Below, one piece after another: positions 1 through 8,427 of a DNA stretch of 64,000 bases. Source of the stretch: Burkholderiaceae bacterium (lineage in GTDB: Bacteria > Pseudomonadota > Gammaproteobacteria > Burkholderiales > Burkholderiaceae_D); the NCBI GenBank assembly GCA_031291325.1, contig JARLJG010000042.1:1-64000 (forward strand), in the 5' to 3' direction. The notes beneath the pieces are model-generated. The model had not been told where the DNA came from. It saw nothing but the letters and a program-made list of their open reading frames with translations, and ran no database searches. Made by a program: the position numbers and the translations under genes. Within the stretch, counting starts at the first letter, position 1, and the number at the start of each line of letters is the position of its first letter.

Positions 1-127
1 CCTTTGCTGTAAATCCTTGGTTAGGGAGTGGGGCGTCGCGGATTAGTCTCGCCCCCCGGGGGGGCAACGACGGAGGGAAATAATGAACAGTCCTCCCGGC
101 TTTGAATCGCACACGGTCGACTGCCGT
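1..127. other. gene-free window edge with a GC palindrome
   Basis: No convincing gene. Positions 51-65 hold a near-perfect palindrome (GCCCCCC facing GGGGGGC) just downstream of the minus-strand hypothetical gene. It could act as a transcription barrier, but no T-run follows on either strand, so I do not call a terminator. Confidence 0.3.
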
Positions 128-637
128 TCACGACAGCGACAGCAGTTGATCCAATCTATCCCCCAGGCTGCGCGCCATTTCCGGCCCCTTGGATTTGAGC
201 ACTGCGTCGACATAGGGTTGGCGCAGCGCCCTGAAATCGTTGATGCTGGCGCAGCGCTCCACTTTCAATTGCAGAGCGTATCCACGCAAGCCGAGAGTGC
301 TCTTGATGGTGGTGGTGTAGAAATGATAGAGCGCCTCCCATTGCGTTTCGCCTTCCGGCAGGATGGCGGATTTATCGGGATGCGCTTCCGGTTCCGCGCT
401 CGGCGCGCTGACCGCAACTTCAGAGGGCGTTTGGTCAGGGTGCGGTGCAATAAATCCCTGCTGCAGCAATTCTTCGATGCTTTCCTGCGTCAAGCCCAGG
501 CCGGCGACTTTCTTGAGCAAGGCGTCGTCGTCGGTTTTTCCATCGACCAGCACCAATAAGCTGCGCATGCGGGATGGCAGGTGGTTCTTGCGCGTGTGGA
601 TTTCGTCCTGCCCCTTCTCAGTCTTATCGTAAATCAT
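128..637 (-). CDS. conserved hypothetical protein
   Basis: About 169 residues, function unknown. I chose the internal ATG at 637 (MIYDKTEKG...) because the upstream extension to 688 has no family-like character. The first 65 residues are charged and helical with a pattern of repeated leucines (RSLLVLVDGK, LLKKVAGLGL, IEELLQQGFI) that resembles a small winged-helix-like fold. A low-complexity Pro/Ala/Ser/Glu linker follows at about residues 66-95, then a C-terminal helical segment. I recall similar proteins in Burkholderiales without a characterised role. It is divergent from nadA. An opposite-strand reading of 158 codons covers the same DNA but shows no protein-like features. Confidence 0.6.
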   Translation of the reverse strand: MIYDKTEKGQDEIHTRKNHLPSRMRSLLVLVDGKTDDDALLKKVAGLGLTQESIEELLQQGFIAPHPDQTPSEVAVSAPSAEPEAHPDKSAILPEGETQWEALYHFYTTTIKSTLGLRGYALQLKVERCASINDFRALRQPYVDAVLKSKGPEMARSLGDRLDQLLSLS

Positions 638-911
638 CGTGGCGATCCGAATCGTCTGTTCGTTGAAAGCGGGCGATGCGCAAAGCATCGGTCATGAAAT
701 CGAAATATGTTAAATCTACTCCAAGCGGCGGGCAAAGGCAAAGCGGGTGTTTTAAATCCTTGATCCTCCTTGCGGCGATGCCGTCCGCCCACAGGTAATT
801 TGCGGGCAAACGGGGTATACTTCGCTATCCTCCAACCACTGAGAAGCTGCAGAAGATATCCTTTCGACGCCTTGCCTTAGTCGCTGTCCCATCTCTGCCG
901 CACCGGAAGTC
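638..911. promoter_or_regulatory. divergent intergenic region upstream of nadA
   Basis: The 274 bp between the hypothetical gene and nadA should hold both promoters. A -10-like TATACT lies at 816-821, about 90 bp before the nadA start. No good -35 box is seen at the right distance. No known NAD-responsive operator was recognised. Confidence 0.3.
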
Positions 912-2051
912 ATGCCGATACCCGCCATCAAAACCGTAGAATTCGAACGCCCGCAAATGCAAGCCGGCACCAGTTGCGTCGCCAATGCCTGGGCGCGCGT
1001 GCCTGCCACGCCGTCGCTTGCGGAAAAATCCGCATTGAAAGAACGCATCAAGGCGCTGTTGAAGGAAAAGCAGGCGGTATTGGTCGCGCACTATTACGTC
1101 GACGCCGATTTGCAGGATCTGGCCGAAGAAACCGGTGGCTGCGTGTCGGATTCGCTGGAGATGGCGCGCTTTGGGCGCGACCATGCGGCGCAAACGCTGG
1201 TGGTGGCCGGCGTCAAGTTCATGGGCGAGACGGCGAAGATTCTCAGCCCGGAAAAACGCATCCTGATGCCCGATCTGGACGCGACTTGTTCGCTCGACCT
1301 CGGCTGTCCGGTCGACGAATTTTCCGCGTTTTGCGATGCCCACCCGGATCGCACCGTGGTCGTGTACGCCAATACCAGCGCCGCCGTCAAGGCACGCGCC
1401 GACTGGATGGTCACCTCGTCGATCGGGCTGGAAATCGTCGCCCATCTGCACGCGCAGGGGAAGAAGATATTGTGGGCGCCGGATAAGCACCTGGGCGGCT
1501 ATATCCAGAAAAAGACCGGCGCGGACATGCTGCTGTGGCAAGGGTCTTGCCTGGTTCACGACGAATTCAAGGGCATCGAGCTGGAATTGCTCAAGCGCGA
1601 ACATCCGCACGCGAAGATTCTGGTGCACCCGGAGTCGCCGGAAGCGGTGGTCGCGCAAGCCGATGTGGTCGGCTCGACTTCACAGCTGATTGCCGCCGTC
1701 AAGTCGCTCGACGCGACCGAATTCATCGTCGCCACCGACAACGGCATCTTGCACAAAATGAGGATGGCCGCGCCTCACAAGCGCTTCATCGATGCGCCGA
1801 CCGCCGGCAATAGCGCAACCTGCAAGAGCTGCGCGCATTGTCCGTGGATGGCGATGAACGGCTTGCAAAATCTGGCGGATGCGTTGGAATCCGGCGCGAA
1901 CGAAATCCATGTCGACGCCGAAATCGGCCGCAAGGCAGTGGTCTGCATCGACCGCATGCTCGATTTCGCCGCCGCGCAAAAGACCAAGGTGCACCCGTCC
2001 GCCGATCTCGCCCAGGAACAACAACTATTTGCCGGAATAGGTCCAGCATGA
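912..2051 (+). CDS. nadA: quinolinate synthase NadA
   Basis: Condenses iminoaspartate (made by NadB) with dihydroxyacetone phosphate to quinolinate in de novo NAD synthesis; cytosolic, with an oxygen-sensitive [4Fe-4S] cluster. At 379 residues it is full length. Conserved cysteine segments expected for the cluster are present: [21 protein letters not shown] and the C-terminal [13 protein letters not shown]. The typical [17 protein letters not shown] segment for substrate binding lies near the N-terminus. The stop TGA overlaps the nadC ATG (ATGA), which implies translational coupling. Family membership is secure. Confidence 0.97.
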   Translation: MPIPAIKTVEFERPQMQAGTSCVANAWARVPATPSLAEKSALKERIKALLKEKQAVLVAHYYVDADLQDLAEETGGCVSDSLEMARFGRDHAAQTLVVAGVKFMGETAKILSPEKRILMPDLDATCSLDLGCPVDEFSAFCDAHPDRTVVVYANTSAAVKARADWMVTSSIGLEIVAHLHAQGKKILWAPDKHLGGYIQKKTGADMLLWQGSCLVHDEFKGIELELLKREHPHAKILVHPESPEAVVAQADVVGSTSQLIAAVKSLDATEFIVATDNGILHKMRMAAPHKRFIDAPTAGNSATCKSCAHCPWMAMNGLQNLADALESGANEIHVDAEIGRKAVVCIDRMLDFAAAQKTKVHPSADLAQEQQLFAGIGPA

Positions 2052-2932
2052 GCACACTGAACAATCCGTTTGCACCCTTCGATACGGCGCTGGCGGCGGC
2101 ATTTGAAGCCAATATCCGCACTGCTCTGGAAGAGGATGTCGGCAGCGGCGACCTGACCGGCAAGCTGGTGCCGGAACACGAAGTGGTCCAAGCGCGCGTG
2201 ATCGTGCGCGAGGACGCGATCCTGTGCGGTGCGCCGTGGTTCGAGGGCGTGATGACGCAAACCGACCCGCGCATAGCGATTCACTGGCGCTACGCCGAAG
2301 GCGACCTGATGGCCGCCGACAGCGAAGTTTGCGCAATCGAAGCGCCAGCCAGGGCCTTGCTGACCGCCGAGCGCAGCGCCTTGAATTTCCTGCAATTGCT
2401 GTCCGGCGTCGCCACTGCGACGCGCACCTACGTCGATACCATCAAAGGCACGCGCGCAGCGATACTCGATACCCGCAAGACTTTGCCGGGCATGCGGCTG
2501 GCGCAGAAATACGCGGTGCGGGTCGGCGGCGGGCAAAACCAGCGGCTGGCGCTGTACGACGGCATCCTCATCAAGGAAAATCATATTGCGGCAGCCGGCG
2601 GCGTGGCCGCTGCGATGGCTGCCGCACATAAGCTGGAAAGCGGTGTCTCGATTCAAATCGAGGTGGAAGACCTGGCGCAATTGCAAACTGCGCTAGACAG
2701 CGGCGCAACTTCCATCCTGCTCGACAATTTCACGCTGCAAGCGATGCGCGACGCAGTCGCTTTGACGCAGGGCAGGGCGCTGCTGGAAGCGTCCGGCGGC
2801 ATCAACATGGAGACGGTGCGGGCGATTGCCGAAACCGGCGTCGACCGGATTTCGATCGGCAGCTTGACCAAGGATATACGGGCGACCGATTTTTCGTTGC
2901 GGATAGTAGAAGCGCTTTGTCCTGCGCCTTAG
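2048..2932 (+). CDS. nadC: nicotinate-nucleotide pyrophosphorylase (carboxylating) NadC
   Basis: Converts quinolinate and PRPP to nicotinate mononucleotide, CO2 and PPi, the step after NadA. It has 294 residues, the usual length for this type II phosphoribosyltransferase. Visible family segments are [12 protein letters not shown] near the N-terminus, [12 protein letters not shown] with [13 protein letters not shown] (quinolinate-binding Arg/Lys residues), and the C-terminal [13 protein letters not shown] with [11 protein letters not shown] (phosphate-binding). The start ATG at 2048 overlaps the nadA stop by four bases. A longer upstream reading in the same frame lies inside nadA and is not needed. 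Confidence 0.97.
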   Translation: MSTLNNPFAPFDTALAAAFEANIRTALEEDVGSGDLTGKLVPEHEVVQARVIVREDAILCGAPWFEGVMTQTDPRIAIHWRYAEGDLMAADSEVCAIEAPARALLTAERSALNFLQLLSGVATATRTYVDTIKGTRAAILDTRKTLPGMRLAQKYAVRVGGGQNQRLALYDGILIKENHIAAAGGVAAAMAAAHKLESGVSIQIEVEDLAQLQTALDSGATSILLDNFTLQAMRDAVALTQGRALLEASGGINMETVRAIAETGVDRISIGSLTKDIRATDFSLRIVEALCPAP

Positions 2933-2947
2933 CTCAACGTGTGACAA

Positions 2948-2970
2948 GCAATCGAGAATTCATCGATTGC
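2948..2970. repeat. inverted repeat after nadC (possible terminator)
   Basis: GCAATCGA at 2948-2955 and TCGATTGC at 2963-2970 form a perfect 8-bp stem with a 7-nt loop, 16 bp after the nadC stop. A T-run occurs at 2985-2990, too far away for a classical terminator, so the role is uncertain. Confidence 0.4.
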
Positions 2971-3019
2971 GTGACGCGATTCAATTTTTTAGTTATACTT
3001 CAATGAGTTATGCATTGTT

Positions 3020-3025
3020 TATAAT
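3020..3025 (+). promoter_or_regulatory. -10-like box upstream of the fic gene
   Basis: TATAAT in an AT-rich stretch 200 bp upstream of the Fic gene. There is no matching -35 (best is CTTCAA at 2998-3003 with a 16-17 bp spacer), so this is a weak candidate promoter. Confidence 0.3.
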
Positions 3026-3094
3026 TGTCAAATGTGACTATTCAGTCCCTATGACAGACGCAATTTTTGGAGCGTAGGTTGGACAAAAACATTG

Positions 3095-3138
3095 TTTTCC
3101 CAATAACTTGTGCGCATATTTTTCCCAATTTATGCGCG
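3095..3138. repeat. two direct repeats upstream of fic (possible operator)
   Basis: TTTTCCCAAT occurs at 3095-3104 and again at 3120-3129, 25 bp apart, and each copy is followed within a few bases by TGCGC (3111-3115 and 3133-3137). Two copies spaced about 2.4 helical turns apart suit a dimeric or cooperative regulator, possibly the winged-helix domain of the Fic protein itself. The repeats are seen directly; the operator role is inferred. Confidence 0.45.
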
Positions 3139-3150
3139 ATCGGTGTGCGT

Positions 3151-3182
3151 GTTGGGCTGATAAACAAAACCGTTAGCCCAAC
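3151..3182. repeat. inverted repeat 44 bp upstream of fic
   Basis: GTTGGGCT (3151-3158) and AGCCCAAC (3175-3182) are perfect 8-bp arms around a 16-nt loop in the fic leader. It could be an operator or an mRNA hairpin in the 5' leader. Confidence 0.45.
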
Positions 3183-3225
3183 AAATTCACGTTTTTCATA
3201 GAGGCTGAATCGCCACTGTCAAATT

Positions 3226-4401
3226 ATGTCTGCAAACACCAGCCTTGCACCAAAAGCGCTGTTAGATCTCATTGCCTTTGCAGGCCCTGCCGGGTTGACG
3301 CCCGACGCCCTCGAACGGCAATTTCCGGAAAGCAGCCGCTCGACAATCAACCGCCGTTTGGCAGCGTTGGTCACAGAGGGCGCCATAAAACCTGTTGGCT
3401 CTGGACGAGCGGTGCGTTACCAAGTGGCGTCGCCATTCACGATTGCTGCCATTGAACAATATCTTGCGCTTGATCCGCAAGCAAGACCTCTGGTTTCCTT
3501 TGATCAAACATTGTTGCAACCGACTCCTGGAATAGACCCTGACAAAGCAGTGAGATTGCAAGGGTTGAATGGACTTGCCGGGCCGCTGGACAAGAAATTT
3601 CTCAGCAATTTTCTTATTGATTTTTCTTGGGGGTCGTCCGTACTGGAGGGCGGGACATATTCCGATTTGGATACCCAAGCACTTCTTTTATACGGCGAGC
3701 GCAATCCTGACAAGCCGATGGAAGACGCGCTACTGATTCTTAACCACAAGTCAGCGATCGAGCATCTTTGGGAACATCGCGATTTGACGGTCGCAAATAT
3801 TTGCGCAATGCAAAGTATGTTGACCGACCAGCATGGAATCGCCGAGGTGATGGATTCTGACCATTTCTTGCCGGTGGAACAGCGGGGAATTGCGCGAGAA
3901 TACGCAGACGTGAATTTGCAGCGTTCAGCCTATCTTCCACCTTTCCGCCCCGGAACAGGTTATATCGAAAAGGCGTTAAACGAGATTGTCGACATTGCAA
4001 AAACGCTGCATCCAGTTGAATCCGCTTTTTATCTGATGACGCGAATCCCTTATCTGCAACCATTTGCAAATGGGAACAAGCGTACTGCACGACTTGCAGC
4101 GAACCTTCCGTTGCTTTCAAATGGATTGCTTCCCATTTCCTTTGTAGACTTCAACCGGGCAAAGTACATCCAGGGTATGGCCGCGTTTTACGAGCTTGGA
4201 AGTCCGCAAATTATGGAGGGCGTATTTGTGAACGGTTATGTCCGCTCGATTTTCAGGGGGAGCCAACTTCCTGCATCGATTCGCGTGACTGGGTTTGATA
4301 TTGATGCAGGCGTGTCCAAATTGGCGTCCTATGTGCAAACCGGGACATTCCCTAAAGACGCGTTTGCGACAGCTTTTGTCGGGTCGCCAAAAAGGGGGTA
4401 A
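3226..4401 (+). CDS. winged-helix Fic-domain protein with non-canonical Fic motif
   Basis: 391 residues. Residues 5-70 form a winged-helix DNA-binding domain (LLDLIAFAGPAGLTPDALE, then SRSTINRRLAALVTEGAIK). Residues 110-330 form a Fic fold. Fic enzymes normally transfer AMP to protein hydroxyls using the motif HxFx(D/E)GN(G/K)R. Here the segment reads Q278-P-F-A-N-G-N-K-R286, so the catalytic His is Gln and the metal-binding acidic residue is Asn. The anti-Fic helix signature SxxxEG is present at S137-E141-G142, as in class II (self-inhibited) Fic proteins. AMP transfer by the usual mechanism is therefore doubtful. Base composition is more AT-rich than in the flanking nad genes. Function unknown; DNA-binding plus ligand sensing is a reasonable inference. 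Confidence 0.85.
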   Translation: MSANTSLAPKALLDLIAFAGPAGLTPDALERQFPESSRSTINRRLAALVTEGAIKPVGSGRAVRYQVASPFTIAAIEQYLALDPQARPLVSFDQTLLQPTPGIDPDKAVRLQGLNGLAGPLDKKFLSNFLIDFSWGSSVLEGGTYSDLDTQALLLYGERNPDKPMEDALLILNHKSAIEHLWEHRDLTVANICAMQSMLTDQHGIAEVMDSDHFLPVEQRGIAREYADVNLQRSAYLPPFRPGTGYIEKALNEIVDIAKTLHPVESAFYLMTRIPYLQPFANGNKRTARLAANLPLLSNGLLPISFVDFNRAKYIQGMAAFYELGSPQIMEGVFVNGYVRSIFRGSQLPASIRVTGFDIDAGVSKLASYVQTGTFPKDAFATAFVGSPKRG

Positions 4402-4440
4402 GGGATTCCGCCAATAAGGCGACGGCCTTGCAGTCGACGG

Positions 4441-4551
4441 ATGAACTCGCGTTGCGAGAATGGCAAGACCAAGCCGCCGCCGGCCTTGGTGAAGCTGCTC
4501 AAAATGCTTGAGCGTCACCCTGAATTGCTGAACGAGGTCAGGGCTGCCCGA
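4441..4551 (+). pseudogene. relic: 3' end of a helix-turn-helix antitoxin-like gene
   Basis: About 37 codons (CENGKTKPPPALVKLL, then ERHPELLNEVRAAR) resemble the C-terminus of small XRE/NadS-type regulators, in which a W-E-x-G turn is followed by a Pro-rich step and an LLKxLxRHPELL helix. The Trp codon appears altered to Cys and everything upstream of the helix-turn-helix is missing. No start codon with a ribosome site serves it. I read it as the tail left by a deletion. Similarity is judged by eye. Confidence 0.45.
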
Positions 4552-4561
4552 CCTCGATTTT
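4534..4561 (+). terminator. rho-independent terminator after the fic/HTH relic
   Basis: GAGGTC (4534-4539) pairs with GACCTC (4550-4555), with GGG/CCC extending the stem inside, followed by GATTTT. It sits at the end of the helix-turn-helix relic, as expected for the original end of that transcript. Confidence 0.5.
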
Positions 4562-4595
4562 GGATGCTGTCGAGGTCACGGAAAGCCATTATTGC

Positions 4596-4967
4596 TCATC
4601 GTTGCGACGGCGCAAAAACCCGCAAACGGTGGCCATCTGGATCAAGCGCCACAAACGTGTAGCCGAAGTCCATTTGAGATGGCTTTTGTATAATTTCCAG
4701 CCGACGGCTGCACCAATCGGCGTAAATCGAATCGACTCCATCGTTGTCGGCAACCGAGAAGGCCAATTCGTTACCGCCAACGCTTGCCGTTGGCACGGGT
4801 TCAACGTTCTGCCTCGACCATAGACCCAACATTGCACCCGAGCCAAGAGCGAACATGACAAAGGCCGGCGATGCATCGATTGGTTGTTTCCCCAACAGGT
4901 CTGTATAGAACTGAGCGCTAATCGCCGGGCTATCTACGTACAAAATAATGAAATTCGGGTCTGTCAT
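4596..4967 (-). CDS. VOC family protein (glyoxalase/bleomycin-resistance fold)
   Basis: 123 residues, starting at the ATG at 4967 (MTDPNFIILYVD); longer upstream reading lacks family character. The babbab pattern of one VOC module pair is visible: N-terminal YVDSPAISAQFYTDLLG, central GAMLGLWSR, and the C-terminal FVALDPDGHRLRVF that often ends these proteins. It lies 75 bp downstream of a WYL-type regulator on the same strand, a pairing seen often, so the regulator may control it. The substrate cannot be told from sequence; options include dioxygenase, glyoxalase or antibiotic-binding roles. Confidence 0.85.
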   Translation of the reverse strand: MTDPNFIILYVDSPAISAQFYTDLLGKQPIDASPAFVMFALGSGAMLGLWSRQNVEPVPTASVGGNELAFSVADNDGVDSIYADWCSRRLEIIQKPSQMDFGYTFVALDPDGHRLRVFAPSQR

Positions 4968-5042
4968 GAGGATACTCCGCATTGGTTGATGAATAAGTCG
5001 AGGCAAGATGCTCGACACAATCAATGCTAAGGCGACCTGCTG

Positions 5043-5756
5043 TCAATTTTTGTCAGTAGTCGATTGCTGTGGCGATCGAATGCCTGCGATTTCACGCCAC
5101 TCTTTAAGCAAGACGTGCCGACGGCGGGGATAGCGCTCGGGCTGGATGGTCAGGGCTGCGATGCGGTCGGTTCTGAAGTGGCGAAACTCTTGCCGCAGTT
5201 CGCACCACGCGGCCAGCATGCGGGCGCGGTCGAAATAGCCGAGCGCAACCGGCCAAACGGTGCGCGCGGATATGTTTTCCTTCAGGTTGCGGTACTGGAT
5301 CGTGATCTTGTGCTCGATTCTGATGGCCCGGCGGATTTGCGACAGGTCGACGGACTCTTGGTCGGCTTGATCGCCGGGGCCGATCATCAACGAATTGGTG
5401 TCGAGCGCAATCCGCAGGTCTGGCGGCAGGACCGACGCTATTTTCGATAGCGCCCCTTTCGCCGCATGGCTCAGTTGAAGATCGGCCCGCTGGGATACCC
5501 AACGAGAGCCGAGGACAAGCGCCTCGATTTCCTCTTCCGTAAACATCAGTGGCGGCAACATGAATCCGGGGCGCAAGACGTAGCCAAGCCCCGGCTCGCC
5601 TTCGATGCTGGCGCCTTGCTCTTGCAGGGCGGCGATATCCCTGTACAGGGTGCGCAAGCTGATCCCCAGCTCTTTGGACAGATGCGCGCCGGTAACCGGG
5701 AAGCGATGGCCGCGCAGGATTTGAAGCAGGTCGAGCAATCTTCGGGTGCGAGACAT
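5043..5756 (-). CDS. YafY-like HTH/WYL transcriptional regulator
   Basis: 237 residues. An N-terminal HTH_11-type winged helix (residues 3-58: RTRRLLDLLQILRGHRFPVT, then ELGISLRTLYRDIAALQEQG) is followed by the GYVLRPGFMLPPLMFTEEE linker typical of YafY proteins and a WYL-type ligand-binding domain at about residues 140-215 (RIEHKITIQYRN ... ALGYFDRARMLAAWCELR ... FRTDRI). These regulators sense small ligands or nucleic acids. It probably regulates itself and the VOC gene immediately downstream. Confidence 0.88.
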   Translation of the reverse strand: MSRTRRLLDLLQILRGHRFPVTGAHLSKELGISLRTLYRDIAALQEQGASIEGEPGLGYVLRPGFMLPPLMFTEEEIEALVLGSRWVSQRADLQLSHAAKGALSKIASVLPPDLRIALDTNSLMIGPGDQADQESVDLSQIRRAIRIEHKITIQYRNLKENISARTVWPVALGYFDRARMLAAWCELRQEFRHFRTDRIAALTIQPERYPRRRHVLLKEWREIAGIRSPQQSTTDKN

Positions 5757-5860
5757 GCGCGGTTTTGTTGAAGGTTAGATATCAATCTCATACTGCCGTG
5801 GTTCGGCAGCGAGCGGCGAAATGTTTGCGCTAGCCATTTGCAGGGGGAAGCCGATTCCTT

Positions 5861-6235
5861 TTATCGTCTCGACTGCAATGGCAACACGCGCACGCGTGTG
5901 CGGCTCGTATCGATAGTGAGCAACGCGCCGTCTTCCAGCTCCAATGCCATCTGTAGCAAGGCCGCGATGACCTGCTTCCCAATCGCTTTCGGGCTGACAT
6001 CGTCGGCGCGAATTTGCACAACGCTTGGTTTTTCCCCATGAGTAGCGGCGAGGATTGCGCCGAAGTCTAGATCATGTGTGAGCACAATGTAGTCATTTGC
6101 GCGGGCGTAGCCCATGATTTCCGAATCCGGTGCATTGCTGGCTCCGAGTGTCGACCAGTGCGACGCTTCAATGCCCGAATCGGCCAAGACTGCCACCCAT
6201 AGAGGCGACAAGTTCATATCGACGAGCAGTTTCAT
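5861..6235 (-). CDS. DUF5615 PIN-like toxin
   Basis: 124 residues. It begins MKLLVDMNLSP and carries the acidic positions typical of PIN-like nucleases (Asp6; the THDLDFG segment with two Asp; a later Asp/Glu cluster LELEDGALL). DUF5615 proteins are predicted RNases of type II toxin-antitoxin systems. The start ATG overlaps the stop of the upstream DUF433 gene (ATGA), giving the expected antitoxin-first coupled operon. The length is intact for the family. Confidence 0.85.
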   Translation of the reverse strand: MKLLVDMNLSPLWVAVLADSGIEASHWSTLGASNAPDSEIMGYARANDYIVLTHDLDFGAILAATHGEKPSVVQIRADDVSPKAIGKQVIAALLQMALELEDGALLTIDTSRTRVRVLPLQSRR

Positions 6236-6462
6236 GCACTAGCCAGCACGACCTCGCGTTCTTCGGCGAGCCATGATGCATAACGAAGGGCCTGCATGAT
6301 ATCTTCGCGCTCAAGGTACGGATAGTCGGACAGGATTTCGTCGACACTGTGCCCCGCGCCGATTTGCCCCACAACCATGCCAACCGTAACGCGCATTCCA
6401 CGAATGCATGCCCGGCCTCCCATCACTTCAGGTTGCTGGGTAATGCGATTCAGTTGTCCCAT
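6232..6462 (-). CDS. DUF433 antitoxin
   Basis: 76 residues from the ATG at 6462. I preferred this over the in-frame ATG at 6492 because GGAG lies 7 bases upstream and because family members start close to QLNRITQQPEVMGG. The signature PEVMGGRACIRGMRVTVGMVV and the helical tail (SVDEILSDYPYLEREDIMQAL) define DUF433, a small DNA-binding antitoxin. It is encoded upstream of the DUF5615 toxin and overlaps it by four bases. Its role as toxin neutraliser and autorepressor is known for the family, not shown here. Confidence 0.88.
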   Translation of the reverse strand: MGQLNRITQQPEVMGGRACIRGMRVTVGMVVGQIGAGHSVDEILSDYPYLEREDIMQALRYASWLAEEREVVLASA

Positions 6463-6607
6463 GCTCCGCTCCTTATTGAAACTCATGGTCATGGTAGTGG
6501 TTTGAAAATGTTATATCAAGAACCATTTGCGAGAACGGCGACGCCTTGGGATCGCTTTCCGTAGGAGCGCCAATCCAGGCGCACATTGCTGCACATTATG
6601 CTGCGCG

Positions 6608-8224
6608 TTACTTCCGCTTCGGCGACAACACAGTCGGCAAGGCCTTCGGCAAAGTATCGGGATAATCGCTGCTGCAATGCAGGCCCCGGCTTTCGCGGCG
6701 CGACAATGCGCTCTTGACGATCAAGGACGCCACTTCGACCAGGTTGCGCAATTCCAGCAAATCGCGGGAAATGCGGAAATTGCGGTAATACTCGTCGATT
6801 TCTTCCTTCAGCAAGCCGATGCGGTGTTGCGCGCGCTGCAAGCGCTTGGTGGTGCGCACGATGCCGACGTAATTCCACATGAAGCGCCGCAACTCGTCCC
6901 AGTTATGCGCGATCACCACTTCTTCGTCGGCGTCGCTGACCCGGCTTTCATCCCAGGCGGGTAGGGGCGGGGTTTCCACTTTACCTTCCTGTTCGATCGC
7001 TTGCGCGGCAGCGCGTCCGACCACTAGGCATTCTAGCAGCGAATTGCTGGCCAGGCGGTTGGCGCCGTGCAAGCCGGTGCACGTGGTTTCGCCGACTGCG
7101 TATAGGCCGAGCAAGTCGGTGCGCCCGGCGTTGTCGGTGACCACGCCGCCGCAGGTATAGTGAGCGGCGGGAACCACCGGGATCGGCTGCTTGGTGATGT
7201 CGATGCCGAATTCCAGGCAGCTTGCGTAAATCGTCGGGAAGTGTTCTTTCAGGAATTCCGGCGGCTGGTGGCTGATGTCGAGGTCGACATAATCGAGGCC
7301 GCGCTTTTTCATTTCCGCATCGATGGCCCTGGCGACGATGTCGCGCGGCGCCAATTCCGCGCGCTTGTCGTGCGCCGGCATGAAGCGCATGCCGGCAGCC
7401 GCGCCCGCGCCTTGCGGCAGCTTCAACAAGCCGCCTTCGCCGCGCACCGCTTCGGAAATCAGGAACGACTTTGCGTACGGGTGATACAGGCAAGTCGGAT
7501 GAAACTGGATGAATTCCATGTTGGCGACCCGGCATCCCGCGCGCCAAGCCATCGCGATGCCGTCGCCGGTGGCTGTGTCCGGGGTGGTGGTGTACAGGTA
7601 GACCTTGCCGGCGCCGCCGGTTGCCATCACGGTCTGGTCGGCGGCTATGGTGTGCACCTTGCCGCTGTTTACGTCTTGCGCATAGAGTCCTAGGCAGCGT
7701 GGCGTCGCTTTCTTGCCATCTTCGCGCTTGCGATCCAGTCTATGCGAGGTAATCAGGTCGATCGCGTAATGATGTTCCAGCAGCGTGATGTTGGGATGCT
7801 TGCGCACCTTTTCTTCCAGCGTCACCTGGACCGCATGGCCGGTGGCATCGGCTGCGTGAATGATGCGGCGCTGGCCGTGGCCGCCTTCGCGGGTCAGGTG
7901 GAAACCCATTTCCGCCGATTCGTCGCGCGTAAACGGCACGCCTTGATCGATCAGCCATTGGATCGCTTCCCGCCCATGCTCGACGATGAAGCGGGTTGCG
8001 CCCTCGTCGCACAGGCCGGCGCCGGCCACCAGCGTGTCGGAAATATGTTGTTCATGACTATCGCCAGAGTCCAGCACGGCGGCGATGCCGCCTTGCGCCT
8101 TGTCGCTGGCGCCGTCGAGCAATGCGCGTTTGGAGACGACCACGACTTTGCGCGTCTGCGCGAGGTGCAGCGCCACCGACAAACCGGCCAGTCCGCTACC
8201 AATAATGGCTACATCGAATTTCAT
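6608..8224 (-). CDS. nadB: L-aspartate oxidase NadB
   Basis: FAD enzyme that oxidises L-aspartate to iminoaspartate, the substrate of NadA. It has 538 residues from the ATG at 8224 ([15 protein letters not shown]); the nine extra upstream codons do not fit. The dinucleotide-binding GSGLAGL, the succinate-dehydrogenase-like segments [15 protein letters not shown] and HYTCGGV, and the C-terminal helical domain ending in [14 protein letters not shown] are all in place. It is on the opposite strand from nadA-nadC and separated from them by an accessory islet. Confidence 0.97.
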   Translation of the reverse strand: MKFDVAIIGSGLAGLSVALHLAQTRKVVVVSKRALLDGASDKAQGGIAAVLDSGDSHEQHISDTLVAGAGLCDEGATRFIVEHGREAIQWLIDQGVPFTRDESAEMGFHLTREGGHGQRRIIHAADATGHAVQVTLEEKVRKHPNITLLEHHYAIDLITSHRLDRKREDGKKATPRCLGLYAQDVNSGKVHTIAADQTVMATGGAGKVYLYTTTPDTATGDGIAMAWRAGCRVANMEFIQFHPTCLYHPYAKSFLISEAVRGEGGLLKLPQGAGAAAGMRFMPAHDKRAELAPRDIVARAIDAEMKKRGLDYVDLDISHQPPEFLKEHFPTIYASCLEFGIDITKQPIPVVPAAHYTCGGVVTDNAGRTDLLGLYAVGETTCTGLHGANRLASNSLLECLVVGRAAAQAIEQEGKVETPPLPAWDESRVSDADEEVVIAHNWDELRRFMWNYVGIVRTTKRLQRAQHRIGLLKEEIDEYYRNFRISRDLLELRNLVEVASLIVKSALSRRESRGLHCSSDYPDTLPKALPTVLSPKRK

Positions 8225-8427
8225 GGTGAGGTGTTGAGCGGCTTGCCGCACGATCCTGCGCGATCAGAGTGCAATCGCCTTCCTCGCATTGACCGTTTGC
8301 CAGTCGTTCTTTTTCTGTAAAGGCCTAACTATATTCCATTTGGCGCACTGCCGCCGGTAACCGGGCGTCGAGCAAGATATGATAATCTGCTGGCAACATC
8401 GGGCTGACCGATCATACAGGGGGCATT
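8225..8427. promoter_or_regulatory. divergent intergenic region nadB / acylase
   Basis: About 200 bp containing both 5' ends. A -10-like TATGAT (8378-8383) overlapping GATAAT (8381-8386) may serve the acylase gene. No operator recognised. Confidence 0.25.

Noticed and set aside
83..559. Plus-strand 158-codon frame opposite the first hypothetical gene
   Set aside because: The minus-strand product has ordered helical patterns and a linker, while this one looks random and Arg-rich.
3151..3182. Possible integron attC site (GTTGGGC and GCCCAAC match core-site patterns)
   Set aside because: The arms are in the wrong order: attC has RYYYAAC on the left and GTTRRRY on the right, and no integrase or cassette array is present.
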